Shown: positions 1 to 6,487, counted from the first letter of the stretch. The stretch is DNA of 6,487 nucleotides from Methanobacteriota archaeon (GCA_023430285.1 JAEZAV010000180.1:1-6487); one strand, 5' to 3'. The notes: a model not told the origin generated them from the letters alone. Numbers and translations: made by a program.

Positions 1-1230
1 AGAAATGGAACCCTGATAAATGGTAACGGGGGAAAACCCATAAAAAATGCCGCAGTTTTAATAAAAGACAATATAATTATTGCTGCAGGCTCTGAAAAAA
101 CCATTGAAATTCCAAAAAATGATCTGATGATCATAGATGCTGAAGAATGCTTCATCCTACCAGGATTTATTGATGCACACGTGCACCTAATGACTGAAGG
201 ATTCGCAAGAGAAGACACCATATACACTCCACACTCACTTTACTTTTACAATGCAATGGAATTCATGAAAAAAACCATATTTGCAGGCATAACAACCGCA
301 AGAGATGCTGGATTGGCAGATGTAGGAGTTAAAATGGCCATTGATAACGGTTTGATCACCGGTCCTAGGCTACAAATATCTGTAGCCCCCCTGACAATTA
401 CAGGAGGTCACTTTGATTTCTGGCTGACTTCAGGATTTGATATCAAACCCCTGTATCCAGGTCTTCCAGATGGAATAGCAGATGGACCTGAAGCTGTGAG
501 AAAAAAAGTTCGAGAAGTCATGCGTAGCGGGGCAGATTTTATCAAAGTGATGGTTACAGGCGGAGTCATAAGTGCTAATGACAAACCAGAACATCCCCAA
601 TTCACACTTGAAGAATTGAAAGTGATGGTTGAAGAAGCCAGATTTAGGGATTTGCAAGTTGTGGCCCATGCACATGGAAATAAAGGCATTTTAAACGCTG
701 TTAAAGCAGGAGTAAATTCTGTGGAGCACGGAACCTGTTTGGATGATGAAAGTATTGGGCTCATGCTGGAAAATAACACCTACTTAGTACCGACATTTCT
801 TGCAATGAAGATAAACAAAGAAATGGCAGAGGATGAAACCTCATCAATTCCTGATTGGAGTCGTGACGATGCCATAAGAATGCAAAAGGTGCATGAAACC
901 AATATGCGAAGGGCATACAAAGCAGGTGTTAAGATTGTCATGGGAACAGATTCAGGAGTAGTGCCCCACGGCCAAAATTTGAAGGAATTAGGATACTTGT
1001 GTGACATTGGAATGGATCCAATGGAAGCCATAGTCGCAGGAACCAAACGGGCTGCAGAAAGTTTAGGATTGGACAGCGAAGTTGGTACATTAGAAGCAGG
1101 AAAACTTGCAGACGTGGTTTTAAGCAAAAAGAATCCGCTGGAATATATAAAAACACTGGGAAATCCAGACAACATAGTCCTGGTAATCAAAGACGGTGTC
1201 ATAGTCAAAAATATCCACTCAATAAATTAA
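1..1230 (+). CDS. Metal-dependent amidohydrolase, imidazolonepropionase/prolidase-like (5' end outside window)
   Basis: The frame is open from base 1 to the TAA at 1228-1230, giving 409 visible residues. The first visible residues (RNGTLINGNG...) look like the start of the small beta-sandwich domain of composite-domain amidohydrolases, so probably only a few N-terminal residues are missing; the ATG at 127 is internal and should not be taken as the start. A TIM-barrel metal site is visible, numbered from base 1: DAHVH with H60 and H62, K182 in DFIKVMVTGG (candidate carboxylated lysine), AHAHG with H223/H225, EHGT with H243, and GTDSG with D317. The C-terminal GTLEAGKLADVVL segment is the usual return to the beta-sandwich. 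Known members of this group (COG1228-like) include imidazolonepropionases and Xaa-Pro or Xaa-Arg/Lys dipeptidases; the pattern favours a cytoplasmic dipeptidase-like hydrolase, but the substrate cannot be read from the sequence. No signal peptide can be judged. copA starts 26 bases after the stop, so co-transcription is possible. Family assignment is firm, substrate is not. Confidence 0.9.
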   Translation, partial: RNGTLINGNGGKPIKNAAVLIKDNIIIAAGSEKTIEIPKNDLMIIDAEECFILPGFIDAHVHLMTEGFAREDTIYTPHSLYFYNAMEFMKKTIFAGITTARDAGLADVGVKMAIDNGLITGPRLQISVAPLTITGGHFDFWLTSGFDIKPLYPGLPDGIADGPEAVRKKVREVMRSGADFIKVMVTGGVISANDKPEHPQFTLEELKVMVEEARFRDLQVVAHAHGNKGILNAVKAGVNSVEHGTCLDDESIGLMLENNTYLVPTFLAMKINKEMAEDETSSIPDWSRDDAIRMQKVHETNMRRAYKAGVKIVMGTDSGVVPHGQNLKELGYLCDIGMDPMEAIVAGTKRAAESLGLDSEVGTLEAGKLADVVLSKKNPLEYIKTLGNPDNIVLVIKDGVIVKNIHSIN

Positions 1231-1256
1231 AATTAAAATTACTGGAAGCAAAGAAA

Positions 1257-3692
1257 ATGGTTAATCAACCCAAAAAAAATGCGAATATAAAAATTTCTGG
1301 AATGGGCTGTGCATCCTGTGCACTCAACATTGAAAAATCCTTGAATGAACTGGAAGGTGTGGAAACAGCCACAGTCAATCTTGGAACAGAAGAGGCCAGT
1401 GTGAATTATGACCCTGAAAAACTCCAGTTATCAGATTTAACAGACGCCGTTGAAGAAGCGGGTTACGAAGTTGTTAACGAAAAAAGTACCATCAAAGTAG
1501 GTAGTATGAGTTGTGCAATGTGCGTTAAAGCCATTGAGGATGGATTAAACAAATTGGACGGCGTGAGTGACGTCAATGTGAATCTTGCATCAGAAAAGGC
1601 GTATATTACTTATAATCCTGCAATGGTTGGTGTTAAGGAATTTAAAAATACCATAGTCGATCTTGGTTACGATTATCTTGGAGTAGAGGGAGAAGAAACC
1701 CAAAATTTAGAGGAAGAATTAATAGAGAAGGATCTCAAGGGTAAGAGGAACAGAATAATTGTGGCATTTGGATTTGCCATTCCCATAATGATACTGATGT
1801 TTAGTAACATCACCACTCCCATTCCAATGACTTACTTGTTCCTGATAATATCCATTTTACCGTTTATCTACGTGAGCTACCCAATATTCAGTGCAGCTTA
1901 CAGATCCCTTAAAAATGGAAATCTGGATATGGATGTCATGTATTCTATGGGTATCGGAGTTGCATATGTTTCCAGCGTGCTTGGAACCTTCAGTATTTTA
2001 CTCACACCAGAATTCATGTTTTATGAAACTGCACTCATGCTTGCTGGTTTTTTAATGTTGGGCCGTTATCTTGAAACCCGGGCCAAGGGAAGAACATCTA
2101 CCGCCATTAAAAAACTTGTGGGTATGCAGGCAAAAACAGCCACAGTACTGAGAGATGGTAAAGAAGTTCTAATATCGGTTGAAGATGTGGAAATAGGCGA
2201 TATTATCGTGGTTAAACCTGGTGAAAAGATACCTGCCGATGGAGTTGTTTGTTCAGGAGAAAGTTACGTGGATGAAGCTGCAATAACTGGTGAACCAATT
2301 CCTGTGCTTAAAAATAAAGGTAAAGATATTGTAGGCGGGACAATTAACAAGAATGGAACTTTAAATTTTAAAACAACTAAAGTAGGAAAAGACACTGTTC
2401 TGGCACAGATTATTAGGTTGGTTGAAACTGCGCAGGGTTCCAAACCCCCAGTTCAAAAAATCGCTGATAAAGCTGTGACCTACTTCATTCCAACAGTTCT
2501 AACCATAGCCATAGTGGCATTTATTGTCTGGTATCTACTCCTGGGAAGTTCTCTGCTTTTCGGTTTAACAGTCTTAATATCCATTTTGGTTGTTGCATGT
2601 CCCTGTGCCCTTGGATTGGCAACACCCACAGCCATCACAGTGGGGCTAGGAAGAGGTGCAGAACTAGGAATTCTAATTAAAAATGGTGATGCGCTGGAAA
2701 TATCTGAAAAGCTTACAACAATACTTTTCGATAAAACAGGCACACTAACAAGGGGCAAACCCGAAGTTACAGATATGATTAGCTTTGAATTAGACAGAAA
2801 CGAATTATTGTTCTACGCTGCAACTGTGGAATCAAAATCGGAACACCCCCTTGCAGACGCAATAGTCAAGAAGGCCCATACAGAAAATTTATCACTGGGA
2901 GAAGTGGAAGAATTTGATAGTTTCGGAGGGAAAGGTGTCAAAGCAGTTGTTAACACGAAAAATATCATCATAGGAAACAGATCTTTGCTAAGGGAAAAAA
3001 ATATAGAAGTTAACAGTGAAATCGAAGCTAATATATTTAAAATTGAAAAGGAAGGAAAAACTGTCATTTTGGTTGGAATTGACAATGTATTAGCAGGATT
3101 AATAGCGATTGCTGATACTATAAAACCAAGCACAGCAAATGCAATAGCTGAACTCAAGAAGATGGGCCTCAAAATCGCCATGATCACTGGTGATAACGAA
3201 AGAACAGCTAAAGCAATAGCTTCACAAGTGGGTATTGATGATGTCATTTCAGAAGTCCTGCCCCAAGATAAATCTGCTGAAGTCAAAAGGTTGCAAGATG
3301 ATGGTGAGACAGTTTCCTTTGTGGGAGATGGTATAAATGATGCTCCTGCACTTGCACAAGCAGATGTTGGAATAGCCTTGGGAAGCGGTACTGATGTGGC
3401 AATTGAAAGCGGTGACATTGTACTGATAAAGGACGATATCATGGACAGTGTTGCAGGGGTTCAACTTTCTAAAAAGGTAATTTCCAGGGTTAAACAGAAT
3501 TTGTTCTGGGCATTTGCATACAACGTGGTGTTAATACCTGTGGCTGCAGGAATACTTTACGCCCCATTTGGAATCTTGTTCAGACCAGAGTATGCTGGTT
3601 TTGCCATGGCTCTGAGTTCTGTTACAGTTGTAAGTCTTTCCTTGATGTTGAAGGGTTATTTACCTCCTGCAAAGAAATTAGAAAAAATATAA
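1257..3692 (+). CDS. copA: Cu+-exporting P1B-type ATPase CopA
   Basis: An 811-residue heavy-metal P-type ATPase that should pump Cu+ (or Ag+) out across the cytoplasmic membrane using ATP. Domains in order: metal-binding domain 1 with GMGCASC (C18, C21); domain 2 with SMSCAMC (C86, C89); four membrane segments at about 167-184, 191-211, 226-249 and 254-273; actuator loop with TGE at 344-346; two segments at about 406-428 and 432-456, the second holding the CPC motif (C448-P449-C450); phosphorylation site DKTGT with D492; nucleotide-binding SEHP with H530-P531; TGDN at 644-647; GDGIND at 690-695; and two last segments at about 745-771 and 779-800. The Cu+ ligand set known from A. fulgidus CopA is retained: CPC cysteines, Y755-N756, M784 and S788, which supports P1B-1 Cu+ specificity over Zn/Cd. 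Length is normal for two-MBD CopA. The ATG at 1257 has a weak GGAAG 8 bases upstream. The YHS gene downstream fits a copper role. No copper regulator is visible nearby. Confidence 0.96.
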   Translation: MVNQPKKNANIKISGMGCASCALNIEKSLNELEGVETATVNLGTEEASVNYDPEKLQLSDLTDAVEEAGYEVVNEKSTIKVGSMSCAMCVKAIEDGLNKLDGVSDVNVNLASEKAYITYNPAMVGVKEFKNTIVDLGYDYLGVEGEETQNLEEELIEKDLKGKRNRIIVAFGFAIPIMILMFSNITTPIPMTYLFLIISILPFIYVSYPIFSAAYRSLKNGNLDMDVMYSMGIGVAYVSSVLGTFSILLTPEFMFYETALMLAGFLMLGRYLETRAKGRTSTAIKKLVGMQAKTATVLRDGKEVLISVEDVEIGDIIVVKPGEKIPADGVVCSGESYVDEAAITGEPIPVLKNKGKDIVGGTINKNGTLNFKTTKVGKDTVLAQIIRLVETAQGSKPPVQKIADKAVTYFIPTVLTIAIVAFIVWYLLLGSSLLFGLTVLISILVVACPCALGLATPTAITVGLGRGAELGILIKNGDALEISEKLTTILFDKTGTLTRGKPEVTDMISFELDRNELLFYAATVESKSEHPLADAIVKKAHTENLSLGEVEEFDSFGGKGVKAVVNTKNIIIGNRSLLREKNIEVNSEIEANIFKIEKEGKTVILVGIDNVLAGLIAIADTIKPSTANAIAELKKMGLKIAMITGDNERTAKAIASQVGIDDVISEVLPQDKSAEVKRLQDDGETVSFVGDGINDAPALAQADVGIALGSGTDVAIESGDIVLIKDDIMDSVAGVQLSKKVISRVKQNLFWAFAYNVVLIPVAAGILYAPFGILFRPEYAGFAMALSSVTVVSLSLMLKGYLPPAKKLEKI

Positions 3693-3700
3693 ATTTTATG

Positions 3701-3709
3701 AAATATATC
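3701..3709 (+). promoter_or_regulatory. Possible archaeal TATA box for the YHS gene
   Basis: AAATATATC lies in the 57-base gap between copA and the YHS gene. A transcript starting about 25 bases downstream would begin near 3730, just before the ribosome binding site at 3736, giving a short leader of about 20 bases. A second A/T-rich TATA-like run overlaps the copA stop at about 3685-3696. This is inference from spacing and resemblance to the archaeal box A; such words are common by chance in A+T-rich DNA. Confidence 0.35.
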
Positions 3710-3735
3710 ATTGAAGTTTGCTAAAAAAAATGTTT

Positions 3736-3743
3736 AGGAGTGA
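3736..3743 (+). promoter_or_regulatory. Ribosome binding site of the YHS gene
   Basis: AGGAGTGA closely matches the archaeal Shine-Dalgarno consensus GGAGGTGA and sits 6 bases before the ATG at 3750. It is the strongest such site on the + strand in this window and is the main evidence that the following very short reading frame is a real gene. Confidence 0.8.
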
Positions 3744-3749
3744 TTTTGA

Positions 3750-3896
3750 ATGGCGATAGATCCAATATGTAAAATGGATGTGGATGAAAAAACTGCAAAG
3801 TGGGTCAGTGAATACAATGGAAAAAAATACTACTTCTGTGCTCCGGGTTGTAAAAAAACCTTCGAAGAAGATCCAGAGAAGTACATTGAAGAATAG
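3750..3896 (+). CDS. Stand-alone YHS-domain protein, probable copper-binding partner of CopA
   Basis: A complete 48-residue reading frame starting MAIDPICKMDVDE and ending at TAG 3894-3896. Nearly the whole protein is one YHS domain: DPICKMDV at residues 4-11, then EYNGKKYYFC and APGCKKTFEEDPEKYI at 21-46. Cysteines C7, C30 and C34 sit at the conserved positions and are the likely metal ligands; the domain is related to TRASH-type metal-binding modules. There is no signal peptide or membrane segment, so it should be cytoplasmic. YHS domains often occur fused or next to copper- and other heavy-metal ATPases; here the gene follows copA by 57 bases on the same strand, with a strong ribosome binding site and a possible own promoter. 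The likely role is binding Cu+ and buffering it or handing it to the pump; this role is inferred, while the domain call is clear. The usual CGM after DPI/V reads CKM here, a minor change. Confidence 0.9.
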   Translation: MAIDPICKMDVDEKTAKWVSEYNGKKYYFCAPGCKKTFEEDPEKYIEE

Positions 3897-3940
3897 TTAA
3901 ATAAATATTTAAAATCCAGTATATCTCTTTAAACTTGAAA

Positions 3941-3976
3941 AATAAGGAATATAATTAGTTTAATATATTCCTTATT
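3941..3976. terminator. Perfect 13-bp inverted repeat between convergent genes, probable terminator
   Basis: The arms AATAAGGAATATA (3941-3953) and TATATTCCTTATT (3964-3976) are perfectly complementary, with a 10-base loop. The repeat lies between the YHS stop (3896) and the truD stop (3986). Read on the - strand, the hairpin is followed directly by a run of five T (complement of 3938-3942), which suits termination of truD. On the + strand no T run follows, so its value for the copA-YHS transcript is less clear. The stem is A+T-rich, so an RNA hairpin would be only moderately stable. A DNA-binding site is an alternative. Confidence 0.55.
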
Positions 3977-3985
3977 AATTCAGGT

Positions 3986-5239
3986 TTAATACACATCTTC
4001 CTTCATTATTTCCCTTAAAACAGCAGTGGCATAACAACCCTTTGGGATTGAAAATTCTGTTAATACCCCTTCAGGAGTCAGCTCTGCCGAAACATCCCAT
4101 ATTTTAAATCTCATAGCCCTTCGAAGTCCATGACTTCCTAATCTTGGAGTTTTAGGACATTCAAACTCTTCAAGTTTGATGTTTTCCTCATCCATCACTT
4201 TTTGTTCAAGTTTTCCCACCACTCCCCCTGCCAATGGCACCTTTGTACCGTAAAGGGGAGATGTGGGGTGTATTTCAAAGTTTTTTATTCTTTCTTCAAC
4301 TGTTTCAACATCAAATTCATGGACCAAATGCTCTTCATTGTCTATTAAAATATCTCCTTCAACATATTTGTTGAGTCCAAGCTTTGCTCTTTCGCTTACA
4401 GCCCTGTTAAACAGGTAAGATTGATAAGCATGAACAAACATTCGCTTTAATGGTTTTGGCAAGCTTTCAATCGCAATTATATACGATTTTTCCGTTAATT
4501 CACCTTTTCTACGTTGGAGGTTTAGGAGTTCCCTTAACAACATCTTTTCGTAGCGCATGGATCCCGGCATTGTTTGGTAGGCTTCTTCAAGTTTTCCTTC
4601 GTCGTAAAGGCTTCTGGCTTCCTTTATATGTTCCTTTTCCTTAGGGTATGGATTTCCAATATAGGCATCAACCGCACCTTTAACATCGTTGTGTACCAGG
4701 TACTCTCCAACTACATGGGTGTTAGATCTTTCCTTTCCAAATCTTTGCCATCCATAGTAGTTAGGTACCCCTGTTTCAATTAGATGATTTAGAACATCCT
4801 GAGCCGTTTTAACATCATTTTCTGGATCTTCAGTATTTCGGATCAATATTTTGAATTTGTTACCGACTAATTGCCCTATTCGAAGCTTTTTCTCGTTCTG
4901 CTTGATGTCCAGTACTTCCACATTGTACAGTTTGTCAGTGATCGATTGGATTTCTTCCACACTACTGTTTGAAACACATAACCATTGGCGTGTTCTTGCA
5001 GTTTTATCCTTCATTCCTGCAAATCCCATTCTTTTTCTGCTGATTTTGAGTTCCTTTGCTATATCCAAAACCACGTCCAGAGTGTTTCTACCAATTTTTT
5101 CGATGAATATCCATGTGTTTGGACCATTTCCACTGGGCAGGCTCAATGGTATTTCTTCCACATAAAAATCTTCCCTTTCATTTCTTATTGAACCCCCAAT
5201 ACCTTTATTATCAGTTTCGTAAGTTTCGGCGTTTAACAT
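3986..5239 (-). CDS. truD: tRNA pseudouridine(13) synthase TruD
   Basis: A 417-residue archaeal-type TruD, which isomerises uridine 13 in the D-arm of certain tRNAs (the eukaryotic counterpart is Pus7). Visible features in order: the N-terminal NEREDFYVEEIPL segment (20-32); catalytic motif GFAGMKDKTARTRQW (72-86) with D78 as the expected catalytic aspartate; GNKFKILIRN (126-135); NYYGWQRFG (160-168), a TruD signature; then the TruD-specific insertion domain containing HAYQSYLFNR (270-279); and a C-terminal return to the catalytic fold with LRRAMRF near the end. Length is typical of archaeal TruD, which are longer than the bacterial form. The ATG at 5239 is supported by AAGGAGA 8 bases upstream. 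It converges on the YHS gene with an 89-base gap and lies 199 bases downstream of the F390 synthetase-like gene on the same strand, so it probably has its own promoter. Nothing suggests a functional tie to the copper genes. Confidence 0.96.
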   Translation of the reverse strand: MLNAETYETDNKGIGGSIRNEREDFYVEEIPLSLPSGNGPNTWIFIEKIGRNTLDVVLDIAKELKISRKRMGFAGMKDKTARTRQWLCVSNSSVEEIQSITDKLYNVEVLDIKQNEKKLRIGQLVGNKFKILIRNTEDPENDVKTAQDVLNHLIETGVPNYYGWQRFGKERSNTHVVGEYLVHNDVKGAVDAYIGNPYPKEKEHIKEARSLYDEGKLEEAYQTMPGSMRYEKMLLRELLNLQRRKGELTEKSYIIAIESLPKPLKRMFVHAYQSYLFNRAVSERAKLGLNKYVEGDILIDNEEHLVHEFDVETVEERIKNFEIHPTSPLYGTKVPLAGGVVGKLEQKVMDEENIKLEEFECPKTPRLGSHGLRRAMRFKIWDVSAELTPEGVLTEFSIPKGCYATAVLREIMKEDVY

Positions 5240-5247
5240 GGACTATT

Positions 5248-5254
5248 TCTCCTT
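5248..5254 (-). promoter_or_regulatory. Ribosome binding site of truD
   Basis: Reads AAGGAGA on the - strand, 8 bases before the ATG at 5239. It supports this start over later in-frame methionines. Confidence 0.75.
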
Positions 5255-5314
5255 AAAATTTCATGAATATGATTTGTAACTATTTGATTCGGATGTTTAT
5301 TCTTAGTTCTGACA

Positions 5315-5331
5315 ACAATGAATTTCATTGT
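5315..5331. repeat. 17-bp palindrome upstream of truD, possible operator
   Basis: ACAATGAATTTCATTGT consists of two 8-base arms (5315-5322 and 5324-5331) that are exactly complementary around one central base. It lies 76 bases upstream of the truD ATG, in the 199-base gap after the F390 synthetase-like gene. If the box A candidate at 5347-5359 is used, the palindrome falls about where transcription would begin, a usual place for an archaeal repressor site. The palindrome is seen directly; the role is a guess. Confidence 0.4.
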
Positions 5332-5346
5332 AGTAGCTGACTATTT

Positions 5347-5375
5347 TGTTAAAGATTTTGAAGTTATTAAATAAT
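5347..5375 (-). promoter_or_regulatory. Possible promoter region of truD
   Basis: On the - strand, AAAATCTTTAACA (5359-5347) resembles the methanogen box A pattern AAANNTTTATATA, and a second A/T-rich candidate, ATTATTTAATAAC, lies just upstream (5375-5363). Use of the first would put the start of transcription near 5320 and give a leader of about 80 bases. Neither is a strong match, and the local DNA is A+T-rich. Confidence 0.25.
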
Positions 5376-5404
5376 CTTAATTGTGTGACTTTATGTATGG
5401 ACAT

Positions 5405-5426
5405 CTAAAAATTAAAAAAATTTTAG
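5405..5426 (-). terminator. T-rich terminator after the F390 synthetase-like gene
   Basis: On the - strand, starting 13 bases after the stop codon, the sequence reads CTAAAATTTTTTTAATTTTT and on to AG: a run of seven T, then a run of five T, flanked by six-base complementary ends (CTAAAA / TTTTAG). Archaeal RNA polymerase commonly stops at such T-rich tracts, so this is a likely end for the F390 synthetase-like transcript and argues that truD is transcribed separately. Confidence 0.5.
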
Positions 5427-5438
5427 TATCCTTTATAA

Positions 5439-6487
5439 TCATCTGCGGTCTACTAATCTTTTAGGTCTGCCACTTATCTTGTAAAATTCAAGACCTTCCG
5501 GTTCAGTAAAATTGAAGATGATGTTGAATGTTCCATCTGAGTGTGCTTGACGTAGACCAGGTTTGAATTTTAGGAAAGTTTCCAAGAAATTATTTTCTAC
5601 TGATTCAACATCACAGTTTGGAGGATTTTCACATTCCATACTCACCCTTAGTGTTGTTTCTTCTTCATCCCCATAAAGAAAAGCCTCGTACTCTCCTGTT
5701 AAATATTCCATATTATCCCTTTGGAACACTCCCTGTTCCACATCCACCTTGTTGAATGGGAAACCCCCCACGTAAACTGTTTCTGCTTCCCTCTGAGGAT
5801 TCATAATTTTCATATGTGTCCTGCCGCACGAACATTTTTCCCTTGAAACCACTGTTGTGGTGTCATCTGTATCGTAGTTAATGAGTAAATTTCCAGTTTT
5901 CCCACCTTCCGGTATTAACGTGGTTAAAACTATTCTGCCACACTCCCCATCATTCACAAAGTCCTTTAGTTCTGGATCGTATACATCGAGGTGTACCAAA
6001 TCCTCAGGAACGTGGAGTCCGGATTTCATCCTGCACTCTCCACACATGGTGCCCTCAGTACTTCCATAGGTGTTGTACACCGGAACATCCCAAACTTCTT
6101 CTAAATATTTTCTTGATTCTTCTGGAAAGCTTTCTCCTCCTGCAATAAGTCTTTTTATACTTGATTCCTTAGGATCTAAACCTGCAGATTTCATTCTTTT
6201 TGCTAACCTTAGGAGTTTGAATACGCTGCCCACGATTCCTGTTGGTTGGTAGTTTTGGATGATTCTGATTGGAAATGAACATTTACCCTCAGGAATTATG
6301 CTCATGTTGATTTTGTGTGCCCCCAGTGTCATGGTATTAGCACCTACATTCATCCCATATGATGCGCATATAACTACCCTATCTCCTTCTCCAAAATTTT
6401 GTGAAACAAATGCACGAGCATATTTTTCTGCATACCTCTGCCAATCATCCCAAGTTAAAAAAAATGATTTTGGAACTCCGCTGGTTC
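5439..6487 (-). CDS. Coenzyme F390 synthetase-like adenylate-forming enzyme (5' end outside window)
   Basis: The frame is open from the right edge to the TGA at 5439-5441, giving 348 complete residues; the ATG at 6353 is internal. The visible protein opens with TSGVPKSFF, the end of the phosphate-binding SSGTTGxPK loop of the adenylate-forming superfamily, so roughly the first 80 or so residues are missing (family members are about 430 long). Further motifs, counted from the right edge: YGSTEGTMCGEC (140-151), with C148 and C151; YDTDD (204-208), the nucleotide-ribose aspartate region; KCSCGRTH (217-224), with C218 and C220; and a small C-terminal domain. F390 synthetase joins AMP or GMP from ATP or GTP to the 8-hydroxyl of oxidised F420, a response to oxygen or hydrogen shortage in Methanobacterium-type methanogens. 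Its close relatives are phenylacetate-CoA ligases (PaaK), which share these motifs; overall resemblance and the methanogen setting favour F390 synthetase. Methanogens can hold several paralogues (the family gene has been called ftsA, unrelated to the cell-division gene), so no symbol is given. Confidence 0.78.
   Translation of the reverse strand, partial: TSGVPKSFFLTWDDWQRYAEKYARAFVSQNFGEGDRVVICASYGMNVGANTMTLGAHKINMSIIPEGKCSFPIRIIQNYQPTGIVGSVFKLLRLAKRMKSAGLDPKESSIKRLIAGGESFPEESRKYLEEVWDVPVYNTYGSTEGTMCGECRMKSGLHVPEDLVHLDVYDPELKDFVNDGECGRIVLTTLIPEGGKTGNLLINYDTDDTTTVVSREKCSCGRTHMKIMNPQREAETVYVGGFPFNKVDVEQGVFQRDNMEYLTGEYEAFLYGDEEETTLRVSMECENPPNCDVESVENNFLETFLKFKPGLRQAHSDGTFNIIFNFTEPEGLEFYKISGRPKRLVDRR

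Noticed and set aside
408..1208. Several reading frames of 70-140 codons on the - strand inside the amidohydrolase gene
   Set aside because: They lie opposite a well-conserved enzyme, show no recognisable domain and lack ribosome binding sites; they are shadows of the real frame.
1224..1241. Three tandem copies of the hexamer AAATTA across the amidohydrolase stop codon and the gap before copA
   Set aside because: Low-complexity A+T run, only three short units; probably chance, though it could contribute to a weak copA promoter.
2813..3442. A 209-codon reading frame on the - strand inside copA
   Set aside because: Rich in Ser/Pro/Ile/Thr as expected of the reverse of a coding strand, with no family resemblance; it covers the catalytic region of CopA, which explains the sequence.
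4450..5191. Plus-strand reading frames opposite truD
   Set aside because: TruD motifs cover the same stretch in the other direction; these frames have no credible start signals or domains.
5240..5438. Possible small gene or structured RNA in the 199-base gap upstream of truD
   Set aside because: No convincing start with a ribosome binding site, no tRNA-like or riboswitch-like pattern; the gap is explained by a terminator, a promoter and a leader, plus the palindrome noted above.
1..6487. CRISPR arrays, insertion sequences, prophage or toxin-antitoxin genes
   Set aside because: No regularly spaced direct repeats, no transposase or integrase motifs, and nearly all the sequence is taken up by five recognisable core genes.

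Overview
The window looks like chromosomal DNA from a methanogenic archaeon, most likely of the order Methanobacteriales. The grounds are a coenzyme F390 synthetase-like gene (an enzyme described from Methanobacterium-type methanogens), an archaeal-type TruD, A+T-rich DNA, short A+T-rich intergenic gaps with TATA-like boxes, and ribosome binding sites of the GGAGGTGA type. This assignment is inference from gene content; no 16S or other marker RNA lies in the window.

Layout: three genes on the + strand converge on two genes on the - strand. Plus strand: (1) a metal-dependent amidohydrolase of the imidazolonepropionase/prolidase-like group, missing only its extreme N-terminus at the left edge; (2) 26 bases later, a complete Cu+-exporting P1B-type ATPase (CopA) with two N-terminal metal-binding domains and a full set of catalytic and copper-ligand residues; (3) 57 bases later, a complete 48-residue stand-alone YHS-domain protein with a strong ribosome binding site and a possible promoter of its own. 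A perfect 13-bp inverted repeat follows in the gap between the convergent genes. Minus strand: (4) truD, tRNA pseudouridine-13 synthase, complete; (5) 199 bases upstream of it, the C-terminal three quarters or so of a coenzyme F390 synthetase-like adenylate-forming enzyme that runs off the right edge.

Functionally, copA plus the YHS gene reads as a small copper-homeostasis unit: a pump and a probable small metal-binding partner. F390 synthetase makes an adenylylated or guanylylated form of F420 that is linked to oxidative or hydrogen-limited conditions, so copper and redox stress genes lie close together, but on opposite strands and with truD between them. No CsoR-, CopY- or CopR-like copper regulator is visible. 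There are no tRNA, rRNA, CRISPR or mobile-element signals, and no gene-free stretch exceeds about 200 bases. I see no strong evidence for an undescribed system; the points most worth checking are the CopA/YHS pairing, the two intergenic inverted repeats, and the neighbourhood of the F390 synthetase.
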